This document shows, one piece after another, positions 51,584 to 62,243 of a stretch of 64,000 nt of DNA. The stretch spans positions 75,275 to 139,274 of the forward strand of contig PS015026.1 in the NCBI GenBank assembly GCA_048213135.1, written 5' to 3'. A program made the translations under genes and the position numbers. The DNA comes from Reclinomonas americana ATCC 50394 (Eukaryota > Jakobida > Jakobea > Jakobida). Within the stretch, counting starts at the first letter, position 1; the number at the start of each line of letters is the position of its first letter. The notes under the pieces are model-generated. The model was not told the origin of the DNA, did not search any database, and saw only the letters and a program-made list of their open reading frames with translations.

Positions 51584-54500
51584 ATGCACTATCAGTTGGA
51601 CTCTCTCAAGAAGGACCTCATGCCACTGAGCCCCTCCTCCCCCTCCTCGTCGTCGTCGTCGTCCTCGCCTGCCGACATCATACGCACTGCGGACCACACC
51701 ACGCTCTCCATTGGTGGGCATGATTTGTGCCACACACACAGCACAGCTGCTTCCTCTGTGCATTGACGCTGCTGCTGCTGCTGCTGCGCAGGCAACACGC
51801 GATTCGAACTGCTGTTTCACCAGTTGCTGAGTGTGCCGCCGGCGGCCGCTGGCGAAACTGCCGCGCTGATGACTGCCTTTCTGCGCGGTTTGTGCTTCTA
51901 CGCACCCTGGCTGCATACCGCGGGAGGCTCACTTCTGCTGTCTGCAGAGCACGGAAGTACAGTGATCCAGCTGACTGCAGATGGTGTGGAGGCACTGGTT
52001 CATGCCGTCAGCGTTGCCGTGGAGCAGCACTTTCCACAGGTGGCCGGCGATCGCGCACGTGTGTATATGTCGCAGTGTGTCTCACACACTCTCCGTCGAC
52101 GTTGTGTAGATGAGCTCCGCAGGATGCATGGCCGATGCGCCGCTGTCGCCGCTGGACGGCTCGCCTCTGCTGTCGCTGCTCGATCTGGTGCAGGCCGTGT
52201 GCTACCAGCCGGCCGAGCATGTGCCCAACAGTAACAAACTCGCGTTGAGTCGTGCCGGCTTGGTGCCGTCGTTGCGCTCGGTCCTCATGCAGCTCGGCGC
52301 TTCCGGCACGGTCGAAGAGCGCTGCTCGGTGTACCGGGCACTCACGAGTGCCACCATGTACGATGGTACGTGTGTGCGCTAACGGAGGCCACCCCCACGC
52401 GGTCGTGTTCTCACGATGTTTGCCTTCTTGGACGAGCGCAGAATCGGTCACCGACAACATTGCCGACACGCCGTGCGTGAAGGTATTGCTTCCCTATTAT
52501 GTCGTCTACGATGTATCTCCTGCACCAAGTTGACCATTATCCTCACAAAGCTCGTGTACGACGATGTTGTGGCTTGGTCCGACACGGGCGATGTGGCCTC
52601 GCTGGCCCTGCCCCTCACCTGCCTATTTGTCCAGCTTCGCGGAGGTTGGTGATGTGCCTTTTCATTCTTTCTCGTGTCCCCCTCATTTACTTTGTTGGTG
52701 TTGCCGACAGCCAAGTGCGACCGAGTCGCCGTGGGCGAGTGGGGTGCTGCCGAACTGTGTGCGACACTCCTAACCAAGTTCCACTCGTGTGCGGCCATTG
52801 TGACGCTGGCCGCCGGTGTCATGCAGCGCCTGGTGTTGGACCTGCACAACGTGGCTCTCGTGCAGCACGCCAGCGGTGTGGAGAATCTTCTCAGTGCCTG
52901 GCAGACGCATCGACAGGAGGAGGCCGTGGTGAGGCGTGTAACTGCGGCGCTGACCAACATTTTCTCGAAGACCAGTTGCGCACACAGTATCATGTCGCAC
53001 GCGCACTGCAGTCTCACCATCGATGCAGGATCCGTGGCCGAGCCGACACGCACCGAGCTGTGCAATGTGGTCCTTGGAGTACTGCAGTCGTGCACCGCAC
53101 AGACATCCTCCGACGTTGTCAACAACGTCTGCTCTCTCATTGGCAATCTGTGCATGGACGGTGCGTGCTTGCTGCTGGCCGTGGATGCTGTCACCTTTCG
53201 CATCTCTGATCTGCCTTTTTTTCTTTTTGCAGGTGACGCACTGTCCATCATGGCTGCCACTGGTGTGGTGCAGGCAGTGGTGGAAGCCTGTCGACAGCAC
53301 ATGCACAAGACGAGTGATGTGTTGCGCCTCATCACGACCCTCGGTCACTTGTGCGCCAAAGGTTTCGTCGAGAGCTCCTCTTTTTTTGCACAAAAACTGG
53401 GTGCGATGAGGATGCCGACGCTCATCGCCATCATATTCTCAGAGTCTGTCAAGTTGCTTGCGTACCAGGCCGGCTGCGTGCAGCTCTTGGCCGACCTGTT
53501 GCGTCGTTGCCTGACCGATTGTGACATGTGCCAGCGCGTGGTGTGCGTCCTCGGAAACCTGTCGTATACCAATGGTTCTTGCCATTTGTCATGCCTCTGT
53601 GTGTGTGTNNNNNNNNNNNNNNNNNNNNNNNNNNNNNNNNNNNNNNNNNNNNNNNNNNNNNNNNNNNNNNTTCTTGACAGTGTCTTGCTTATGAGAGAGA
53701 GAGGGAGAGAGAGAGAGATGCAAACGTCAGCACTTGTGTGCTCTTCTGTCTCTCTTTCTCTCTCATTCTCTCTTATTCTCTCTCATTCTCTCTCATTCCC
53801 TCTCCTTCCCTCTCAATCTCGCTGTGTGGGTGTCTCTTGTGACCGTTGACGATGCAGACGAGGTACGACTCGCGATTGTCACCAGCGGCGCCATGGCCCT
53901 CATGGTCGAGGTTCGCGAGCGTACGACGGACTTGTTGAGTGGAAGATTATTGTGCTAAATACACTTGTGTGTCTTTGGCAGAGTGCCCGCCTGCATGTCG
54001 ACGACGAGGTGCTGGCGAGCAATACCCTTCGCGCACTCGGCAATCTGGCTCTCGTGGGTCTGTCTCCCTGCCCGCTATCTCCCTCGAGTGCGTGAGCACC
54101 CAACTGACAACGTGTGTGGTGCGCAGAATCACTGGTTCGCGTTTTTGTAGCCCTCGGTGTCGTCACGCTTTGCTGCGATCTGCAAGAGCGACACGGAAGC
54201 AGCGCACGAGTGTGCGAGTTTTTCGCCCTCATCTGTTGCGTGCTTCGCTGACACGTTGCTACGTGACTTGCCCGCCTGTTTCACCCACTGCATGGTTGGT
54301 TGCTCGCAGGCACCAATCTGTTTTACACTGGTGTGTTGACCGCCGTTGGCGCGACCGTGGTGACGCAGCGACTGACCACCATGTGCAGGTCACTACAGTC
54401 GAGAGCTGTGCGGAGCACTGGTGGGTCGTCTGTCGTCGGCTCTGGCTCGTCACGAAAATGAGCGATCCATGGTCACCCGCACGCTGATGAGTCTGGCCAA

Positions 54501-55569
54501 TGTCTGCAACGGAGGGTGCGTCGATGATGACTTCTAAGGCGATCCCGCTAAATGCTCATCTCTTTAATCGCAGCGACGGAGTACGCCTGCAAGTGGAGCA
54601 AACTGGTGTCTTTGCGTGCATGCAACGACTGGTGGAGTTGCACGCTGTCAGTCATCAGTGCACACGACAGGCGGTGCGTGATGAAGTGCAGTTGTTGAAA
54701 TGCGTTCGCCCTCACTCCACGAAATATACAACAACGCAGGTCCGCTTCGTGCATGCGTGGGCCAATGATGGTAAGTGACGCACAGTACTGTTAGTCGGCA
54801 GAGATATACTCACTGAGGTTCACGCAGCTGCCCGTCGCACTGTCATTGTTCAACGCGGCATCATTCCTCCGCTGCTCAGCGCCATTCAGCAACACGCCGA
54901 TGAACCGGCTCTGCTGAAGGCCGCACTCACGTTTTTGGTGGCCTTTGCGGACAATGGTTGCGATGGTGGTTGTTGCGAATCAATCAATGTCTGTGTTTCT
55001 CATCACGAGTTCCACCAGAGAGTCGCGCCGCGCTGCTGGACGAGCACGGCGCTGTGGATATGTGCCTGTCCGTGGTCGAGGACACAACAAGAGCCGCTGG
55101 TGCATCCGGCCTCACCGTTGCGCCTGCGCTCTTCATGCACACTTTATATGCACAGTTGTCTGAGTTGGCTTCGCAGGCCGAGCAATTGTCGACCCTGGAA
55201 AACCGACTGTCGATGGCCGTTAAGTTCCTGCACACGTCGGCCTGCGTCTCTGGTGCGGTCCCCTCTGTCTCACAGTCCTTGTGCCCTACACTCGCCTCAC
55301 AATACCGGCAGGTGCCGCCAAATGCCGCATGGTCGACGCGAATGCCGGCGACGTTCTGCACGTGGCCGCCGAGACATGCACTCGCCCGTGGCCGCACATC
55401 GCACAGCAGGCTCACCAACTCGCCGACCTCCTTCACAGGCACCATCACCAGCAGTGAAAACGATGAAAAGCAGAGTGTCATTCAGGTGTCCTGCATGTTT
55501 CTTGCAAGTTTCACAAACAATGGATCGGTGGCGCAAGTCGGCGTGTCTCGAAGGCCTTCGGTGTGTGTC

Positions 55570-55616
<47 letters not shown>

Positions 55617-55775
55617 CGCGCGCATTCTCATTCATGAGCAGTGCCAATCGACGAGCTTCTCGCGTGGTCGCTGCACCCGCACAAACTGCGCATCACTCAG
55701 CGACGTGCTTCCATGTGCATCCAGTGCGTTGTGCGGGAATTGAGGAGTGCCATCATGCATGCAAAGAGAGAATGA
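51584..55775 (+). CDS. ARM-repeat protein, multi-exon
   Basis: From ATG 51584 (MHYQLDSLKKDLMPLSPSSP, then poly-Ser) at least 18 exons encode helical armadillo-type repeats. Examples: RFELLFHQLLSVPP (51792-52058), SLLDLVQAVCYQPAEHVPNS (52123-52365), VVEACRQHMHKTSDVLRLIT and LGHLCAKG (from 53233), VVCVLGNLSYTN (to 53574), SNTLRALGNLALVG (53982-54057), TRTLMSLANVCNGG (54389-54515) and RGIIPPLLSAIQQHADEPAL (about 54829-54958). Repeated GNL and L-x-N-L-C motifs mark ARM helix 3. The gap 53609-53670 interrupts an intron. The last exon ends with RITQRRASMCIQCVVRELRS and TGA 55773-55775, which overlaps the ATG of the next frame. An intron from 55718 could bypass that stop and fuse this gene to the WD40 gene. 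ARM proteins are scaffolds; the partner is unknown. Confidence 0.7.
55577..55614. repeat. (GT)n microsatellite
   Basis: GT dinucleotide array in an intron of the ARM-repeat gene. Confidence 0.95.
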
Positions 55776-58700
55776 CTGATTTGAGTGTCACACAGACAAG
55801 CCCACTGTGCGCAGTCGGTGCTGCGTCACTGTCGCGTCTGGAGGGCTCTCTGTCGGTGGCGCCATACACCGGGCGCTGTTGCGTTCTCTTTCTCACGCAC
55901 AATCTCTCCCCCTATCTCTCTCTCACTTCCTCACCAGTGGACCAGCGTGTGTTTGGCGACGACACTCTGTGCTGGGATTGCCCGAGTGGCGTGCTGACCA
56001 TGTGCTGGCACGACACCACTGATCACTTGTTGGTGGGCTGTGCGGATGGCAGTGCGCGTGCCTATAGCTTGTCGGCGGGTGAGGCGACGCAGCCGCAGTC
56101 GTTCGACTTGGAAGGCCCACCGTGCGTCGCCACGTTTCGCTGCATCTCCGCCTCCAAAGTGGTGCGTTGTTTTTGGCAGGAGCCAAGTACGTCGCGACAA
56201 GGTGACTGACATTGGTGATACGAACCCCAGGGTGCTGCAGTTCCCGACAAGTGGCCACAGTCGCGGTCGGTGACGCACGTAGCCATTCCTCGTTGCGTGC
56301 AAATGACAGCGGCCTGCCTTCTTTTTTTCTGGTGCGTGGCTCACTGCGTGGAGTAGGCGACTCGGATACGTTCTCGGCGGTCGAGAACGAGCGTGTGCAT
56401 CTGTGGTCGATTGAGAATGCGGAGCGAGCGCTCTCCACGGCCAAGGTGCGTTGCTGGTGTTGTTGTTGTTGCCCGACTGCGCGGTTGACTGAGCACGCTG
56501 CAGGTGAGCAACGAGCCGCTGACATCGCTGTCGTGGAACCCCAACGACAGCCACCTGTTTGCTGTGTCGTCGGTGAGCGGCCACACCAAAGTTGTCGACA
56601 CTCGCGACCTCCGCAATCCCGACAACTCTGTCACGTGGAAATGCGGGCACGGCAGCACAAATGGCACGCACGCGGTGTCGTGGTCGCCACTGATACCGCA
56701 CTGGATCGCCACGGCGGGCGGTGACGGGTTTGTGCGCGTCTATGACGTGCGAAGCACTTCGGATGCGGTGTTCTCGTTCCCAGCGCACCAGTCGCTGGCT
56801 CTGCATGTTGCGTGGCAGGGATATGTGCGGAACTTTCTCGTTGCCTGACGTGTTCGTTGCCGCGCAGGTGGCCTGGTCGCCGGCCTACTGCGACGTCCTC
56901 ATCAGCTGCGGAGTGGAAGATGTTGTGCGCGTGTGGAATCTCAATCTGGAGCCACACTGTGCATTCTCCAAGGCAGATGATCCGCAGATTGTCGACGGTC
57001 TGTGCCGTGGGCGTATCGACATGTTTGTTGTTCATCGAGCTCATGTATGAGCGCGTGTGTGTGCAGTGTGCTTTGACACGCACCATGCGTGGAATCCCAT
57101 GTTCCTCACGCAGACGGGCGACGTGCTCAGCTTTCCGGTGGCCACCGAAGAATTCGATCGAGTCAGCGATCTGATGCTGGAGTTTCGTATCTCACTGTGT
57201 GCATTCAAACTCTGTGTTTCTGCCACTGACCGATGCTTGGCAGGACCTCGGAACTCGGCAAGTCATACTCGCCATCGCAGCGGCAATTCGTGCAGCTGCT
57301 GTACTCGATGCAAGTGCGCAAGGCGTACCGCAAGCTGGAGGATCTGGTGTTGGAGTGCCAGCAACAGCGCGAGTTGCGTCCTTTTCTGGTTTGCGCGTCT
57401 ATGTCACCGGGCACTCAATAATTGAGAATTGCAGCTTTGCCATGGCCATGAAGCTGGTGGACATGGGAGTTCCTCTCGACCCGGTGACATGCACGAGCGT
57501 TCCCGGCGACGGCAGCGTGGCCACTCCGGCGTTGCCGCCATTTCCCACACCGCCGCCGGCGGCGCCAGCGGCAACTGATGCTGCTGCGGCAGGGACAGCG
57601 CCTTTGCCAGCCGATGGTATGTCGGATGAGCTCCTCTCTCTCTCTCTCGCTTCGTCTGAACAATGTGTTGTGTGCCAGCGGCCAGTCGTCCGGTTCACCA
57701 CAAGGATGCAGTGGCCAGATTCCGTCGCGAGCTCGACTTGTACTCGCAGCGCCTGCTCAAGACTTTCCCGATCACTCCAGTGCGTCGCATTGCCTTGAAC
57801 AGCACCTGGGAGAACTCGTGTGTTGACGCAACTTGCTCTCTCTCTCTCCCCGCCAGGATGTGCAAGAGCAACTGCGCAAGGTGCAAGACACGACGGAGAA
57901 TTTGCGCCTGCTGCGGCTCATCAAGCAGCGCGACTTTACGGATCCCGCATCCATTGATCGTGAGTATCGCGAGCTTGTGGAGCGCAATCCGCGCTTCCTC
58001 GACGTGGACGTGGTGCTGGTGCGTTCGTGTGTGTATCTGTCTGTGCCCATGCCCGTCGCTCGTGCATGCTGACATGCACACGTCTTTCATTTTCGTGCAA
58101 GACGGTGATTGAGGCCCTGTGCGAAGAGAGCTACGACGCTGGCATGGGCGCACTGTCCCGTTGGCTGGAGGTGGTCGAGGATCTGGATCACCGCGACTCG
58201 TCACAGCGTGTGTGCTCGCCCTTCTTCCAGCAAGTCGCCGGACCCGCCATCGGTCCACTGTTGTTTGACGCCGCCAACACCGTGTCGTTGCCGGAGGTCA
58301 AATGTGAGTGCACGCACACACGTCACGAGGCAACATACCTACCGGCTCGTCGTTCACTCACTTGTCCTCCTCCGCAGACGACAAGGTGACGACGACGGTT
58401 CGCGTGCCGAGTTTGGCCTCGAGTGCCGTCTACGAGGTGCTGCTGTTGAACGCCGCGTTGCCGGCGTCGGGAACCTCCACTGCCGAGGGCAGTGCCAGCG
58501 CGGGGTCGGTGACCACTGTACGCCGCCGGGAGCGACCGGCTCGGAAAGCAGTTGCGATGCACATTGGCACTATTGTGCACAGAAGTGGCGTGTTGTACTC
58601 ACCCACTCCATTCCGCACAGTCAACGAAACGACTGCCTAGGCAGTCGACGGCGCCAACCATTTCCCGCGAACACGTGTCGTCCGTCATGCAATACGGCGG

Positions 58701-58854
58701 TGGGCCACTCGACGCCAACGGTGTGGTTCGCTTTATGGAGCGTATTCGGAACCAGTGCGAGACCGACCCGGCGTTCCTGCGCGCCCAGGTCGAGGCCACA
58801 CGGTCTGTGCACATTCACTTCCTTTGTTCTGCACACTCGCTCTGATGTCTCTTC

Positions 58855-58917
<63 letters not shown>

Positions 58918-59818
58918 GCGTGTGCGTGTGCCACAGAAACATTTACTGCGAGGCGTGGAAGACTCGTGACGGCAGCTCGCTGTGCGACTACTTCCTCGAG
59001 CTGTGCACGGAGAGCGGATTGCAGCCATTCGACTTGGTGTGCATGGGACCGTGGCAGCTGCTGCTGGCCGCGTTGCTGCAAAAGCACTCCTTTGACGAGT
59101 ACTTTGGCATTGTCTTGCGACTGGCACAGGTGTGTTTGTTTGTTAACGTGGATGTCGCGCCGCGGTGAGCGACACTTAACGCCACGAGTGTGTGTTGCAG
59201 TTGTACGAGGGACGAGCCGCGGGAAAAGTGTTTGCCAACGAGGCTCTGGAGAACGGCTATCCCACCTTGTGTGACGAGGTGGATGCACTGATGGAGGTCG
59301 ATGCGATGGGATCGCTGCAAAAGGTGCTGTCCACCATCGCGTCCGTGTACGGACGAGTGTGCGGCACACTGCCACCTGCCGGCGATGCCAGTGCGTCGCC
59401 GTCGAGTCGCGAGTCTGTCGCAGCCACCGCCACTCGCGGCCTCTCCTTCGAGGTGCCGCTGCCTGCCGCTCCTGCCTACCTGCTGGAATTTGTGTCGACA
59501 ACAGCACTGTGCGTCGTGGACAGCATCCGTGGAATGCATGTGGTCGCTGATGCGTTTTGTGTGCTGTCTGCTGCAGGCAAGTGGCCGTGGCGCTGGAGAA
59601 CCTGCTGAGTCAAACCGGATCAACCATGGACGGTCAGTGGCTGCGAATGGAGTGGCGCGTTTCGTTTGTTCTGACGTTGTGATGCAGCCTCGCGAACCGC
59701 CCGCAACTTGCTCCGCGAGCTCGCCCAGTACATCCCGCAAGTCGACAACGAGGTATTCAAGCAAATCCGATTCGTTCTCGATCGGTACAGCTCACGAGGC
59801 GGTGATGCAAGGCGATAA
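55772..59818 (+). CDS. WD40 propeller plus long alpha-helical C-terminal region, multi-exon
   Basis: The frame begins MTDLSVTQTSPLCAVGAASL at ATG 55772, or enters by splicing at about 55792. WD40 blades follow: LTMCWHDTTDHLLVGCADGS, RVHLWSIENAERAL, LTSLSWNPNDSHLFAVSSVS, HAVSWSPLIPHWIATAGGDG, VAWSPAYCDVLISCGVEDVV and VRVWNL. Exons include 55938-56161, 56231-56291, 56354-56445, 56504-56806, 56868-56997, 57067-57196, 57244-57396 and 57435-57616, with several GTTGCG donors. After the propeller come helical segments (RQFVQLLYSMQVRKAYRKLE, VQEQLRKVQDTTENLRLLRL, YCEAWKTRDGSSLCDYFLEL), ending RFVLDRYSSRGGDARR and TAA 59816-59818. A propeller plus alpha-helical tail recalls coat and trafficking scaffolds (Sec31-like layout), but no family assignment is safe. 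Confidence 0.75.
58857..58911. repeat. (GT)n microsatellite
   Basis: GT array in an intron of the WD40 gene just before the exon starting NIYCEAWKTRDG. Confidence 0.95.
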
Positions 59819-59963
59819 AAAAACAAAAGCCGTTGTGTAGACCCTTGCATGGCGGGAATTGTCATCTACAATTTTTCAACCAACACACACCGAGAACATG
59901 TGTTGCGTCTNNNNNNNNNNNNNNNNNNNNAAGGGGGAAAGGGTGCGTGCTGCTACTGTAAAC

Positions 59964-60420
59964 GCACTTCCGACACGGCTGTTCTCCGCCTCGCGCTTGT
60001 ACTGCACACCACCACAGCGTGTGAGTCACGTGTGTGGCATGGCGCGCACTTGTTTTTTTCGTGCACACAAACCTCGACTTCCGAGTGCAACTCGCTGTGC
60101 AGCGTCGACACCGTCTCCTTGATCTGCACACGAAGCACGCATGCAAGTGTGAGCAAACAAACAACAAGCGAGTGGAAATGTCGCACGAGCGTGCACACAC
60201 TCACCTTCATCAGCTTCTCCACTGCAGGCGAGCCTATGCAGCGCAGCAGCGCAACAACAAAGAGAGCAAGTCAGTGTGTGTGAGAGAGAGAGAGTGGTGC
60301 CTTTTTGTGGGCCCTCTGTTGCATCGAGCATGGGACCGGTTTATGTGAAAGGTGGTGGACGCAACGAGGAGAACCGCCAGGGCTGGCGGCTCCGGGCGAC
60401 ACTCGCGACAGGATGCTCAT
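59964..60420 (-). CDS. SF-assemblin-like protein, N-terminal exons (on an inverted contig)
   Basis: Minus-strand exons with matching phase are 60420-60375 (possible start MSILSRVSPGAASPGG), 60233-60205 (SPAVEKLMK), 60123-60073 (IKETVSTLHSELHSEVE) and 60001-59964 (YKREAENSRVGSA). A Ser/Pro-rich head followed by heptad coiled coil with E-x-x-x-R spacing is how SF-assemblin/beta-giardin proteins begin. The matching C-terminal rod is on the plus strand at 61227-61990. The contig 59931-60772 carrying these exons is bounded by N on both sides, and reversing it would place them upstream of the rod on one strand. Confidence 0.65.
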
Positions 60421-61226
60421 GGTCGTCGGTGAGCTGAATGCGGCGCTCTCGGGGCGTTGGCCAGCTGCATTTCACAGAGAGAGAAAAGAGCGAGTGAGAA
60501 AATATCAGCTCTCACCGTGCGTCGTGTGATATTCATGCCATGATCCGAGTTTGTGTGAGAGAGAGTGAAGAGAGAGAGAGAGAGTATGAGTCTCAGGCGT
60601 CTCTTTGTGCGCGTGCGTGCAAGGCGGAGTTGCGTGGCTGCGTGCGTGTGTGCGTGCGTTGCGTGCCGGAGAAATGGCCATCGGCAAACCGCGACGCAAA
60701 TCGCATGGAGTGTGCATGGCCGAGAGGAGAAGAGGCGTAGAAAGAGTGGTGCAGTGAGTGTGGGCGGTGATGNNNNNNNNNNNNNNNNNNNNNNNNNNNN
60801 NNNNNNNNNNNNNNNNNNNNNNNNNNNNNNNNNNNNNNNNNNNNNNNNNNNNNNNNNNNNNNNNNNNNNNNNNNNNNNNNNNNNNNNNNNNNNNNNNNNN
60901 NNNNNNNNNNNNNNNNNNNNNNNNNNNNNNNNNNNNNNNNNNNNNNNNNNNNNNNNNNNNNNNNNNNNNNNNNNNNNNNNNNNNNNNNNNNNNNNNNNNN
61001 NNNNNNNNNNNNNNNNNNNNNNNNNNNNNNNNNNNNNNNNNNNNNNNNNNNNNNNNNNNNNNNNNNNNNNNNNNNNNNNNNNNNNNNNNNNNNNNNNNNN
61101 NNNNNNNNNNNNNNNNNNNNNNNNNNNNNNNNNNNNNNNNNNNNNNNNNNNNNNNNNNNNNNNNNNNNNNNNNNNNNNNNNNNNNNNNNNNNNNNCTTTC
61201 TCTTGCTCATGTGTATGACGATGTAG

Positions 61227-61990
61227 AGCTGCTGGAGATGTGCGTGAAGAACGACAAGAACCTGGCGCTGGAGATCAAGCGGCGCTCGGAGGCCGACAAG
61301 GTGCTGCAGGCGTTTTTCGAGAACAGTCTGAATGACACGCGCGAGGCCATGGAGAAGAAGATGAATGACCGTTTCTCGCACATGCAACTGACGATTGAGG
61401 TTCTGGCCAAGCGCACGGCGCAGCTGGAGCAGGACCTCAAGGAGGAGCGTGAGTCGCGCGCGCGTGCCGTCGAGGACACTGGCAATGTGCTGTTGGGGTC
61501 AGTCTACATTGCGCTCTTTGCTGCATGTTTTTCCGATGATTGCTGACACCGCTGTGTGCAGCGAGATCCGCATGCTGCAAACATCACACGAGCAGGAGAA
61601 GCAGAACCGCATGGACAAGGAGGCGGCGATTACGAGGAAGCTGACGGAGGATGCGAACCGCCTGGCGGAGCGCATTGAGTCGGAGCACTTGCAGCGCGAG
61701 GCGGCGCTGGCGCAACTGCGCGACGATCTCGACAAGAACCAGCGCGTGCGCGACAAGACCGACGAGAAGTTCAAGTCGATTTGCGTCGAGGAGATCGAGA
61801 CTCTCAAGCAGGGCCTGCGAATCGAGTCGGAGGCCCGCGAGGCCAGCGAGGAGGAGATGGTCCGAACGATGAAGGATGTGAGTCACGCTCCTCGTCGTAC
61901 GCCTTTCGATGCTGCTGTCCACTCACTGATTATTTCTCTGCGCAGGTGATCAACGAGCTGAAGGAGGGCTTGCACATCATCTCCAAGTAA
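61227..61990 (+). CDS. SF-assemblin/beta-giardin-like coiled-coil protein, rod and C-terminus
   Basis: Structural protein forming 2-nm filaments in striated microtubule-associated fibres of flagellar roots. Exons are 61227-61498, 61562-61877 and 61946-61990 (TAA). Continuous heptad coiled coil runs through ALEIKRRSEADKVLQAFFE, LTIEVLAKRTAQLEQDLKEE, EKFKSICVEEIETLKQGLRI and the typical ending VINELKEGLHIISK. The EEI-x-x-LK-x-GL-x-x-ES pattern before the final helix is characteristic of the family. The 5' exons are absent upstream on this strand (N run 60773-61195) and are proposed to be those at 59964-60420. A second acceptor exon may lie in the gap. Confidence 0.8.
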
Positions 61991-62243
61991 GGAGCAAGCA
62001 CGCGAAAGACCGACCACTTCTGTTCATATGCGCGACGGGGAGTCTTGCTCCTCGTCTGGTGCAACCCTACACATTTTTTCCTCCCGGCCATTCTCTCCTC
62101 TCTTGTCTCTTTTCTCTTATCCTTTCTGTGCGAGAGTCGCTTCTGTCGAGCGTCGATGTACACCGGTGTACTTTGGTTTCCATTTGTCGACGCGCTCGTC
62201 AATTTCACTTGTTTTTTCGTCGTCGTTTGTGAGCGAGAGAGAA

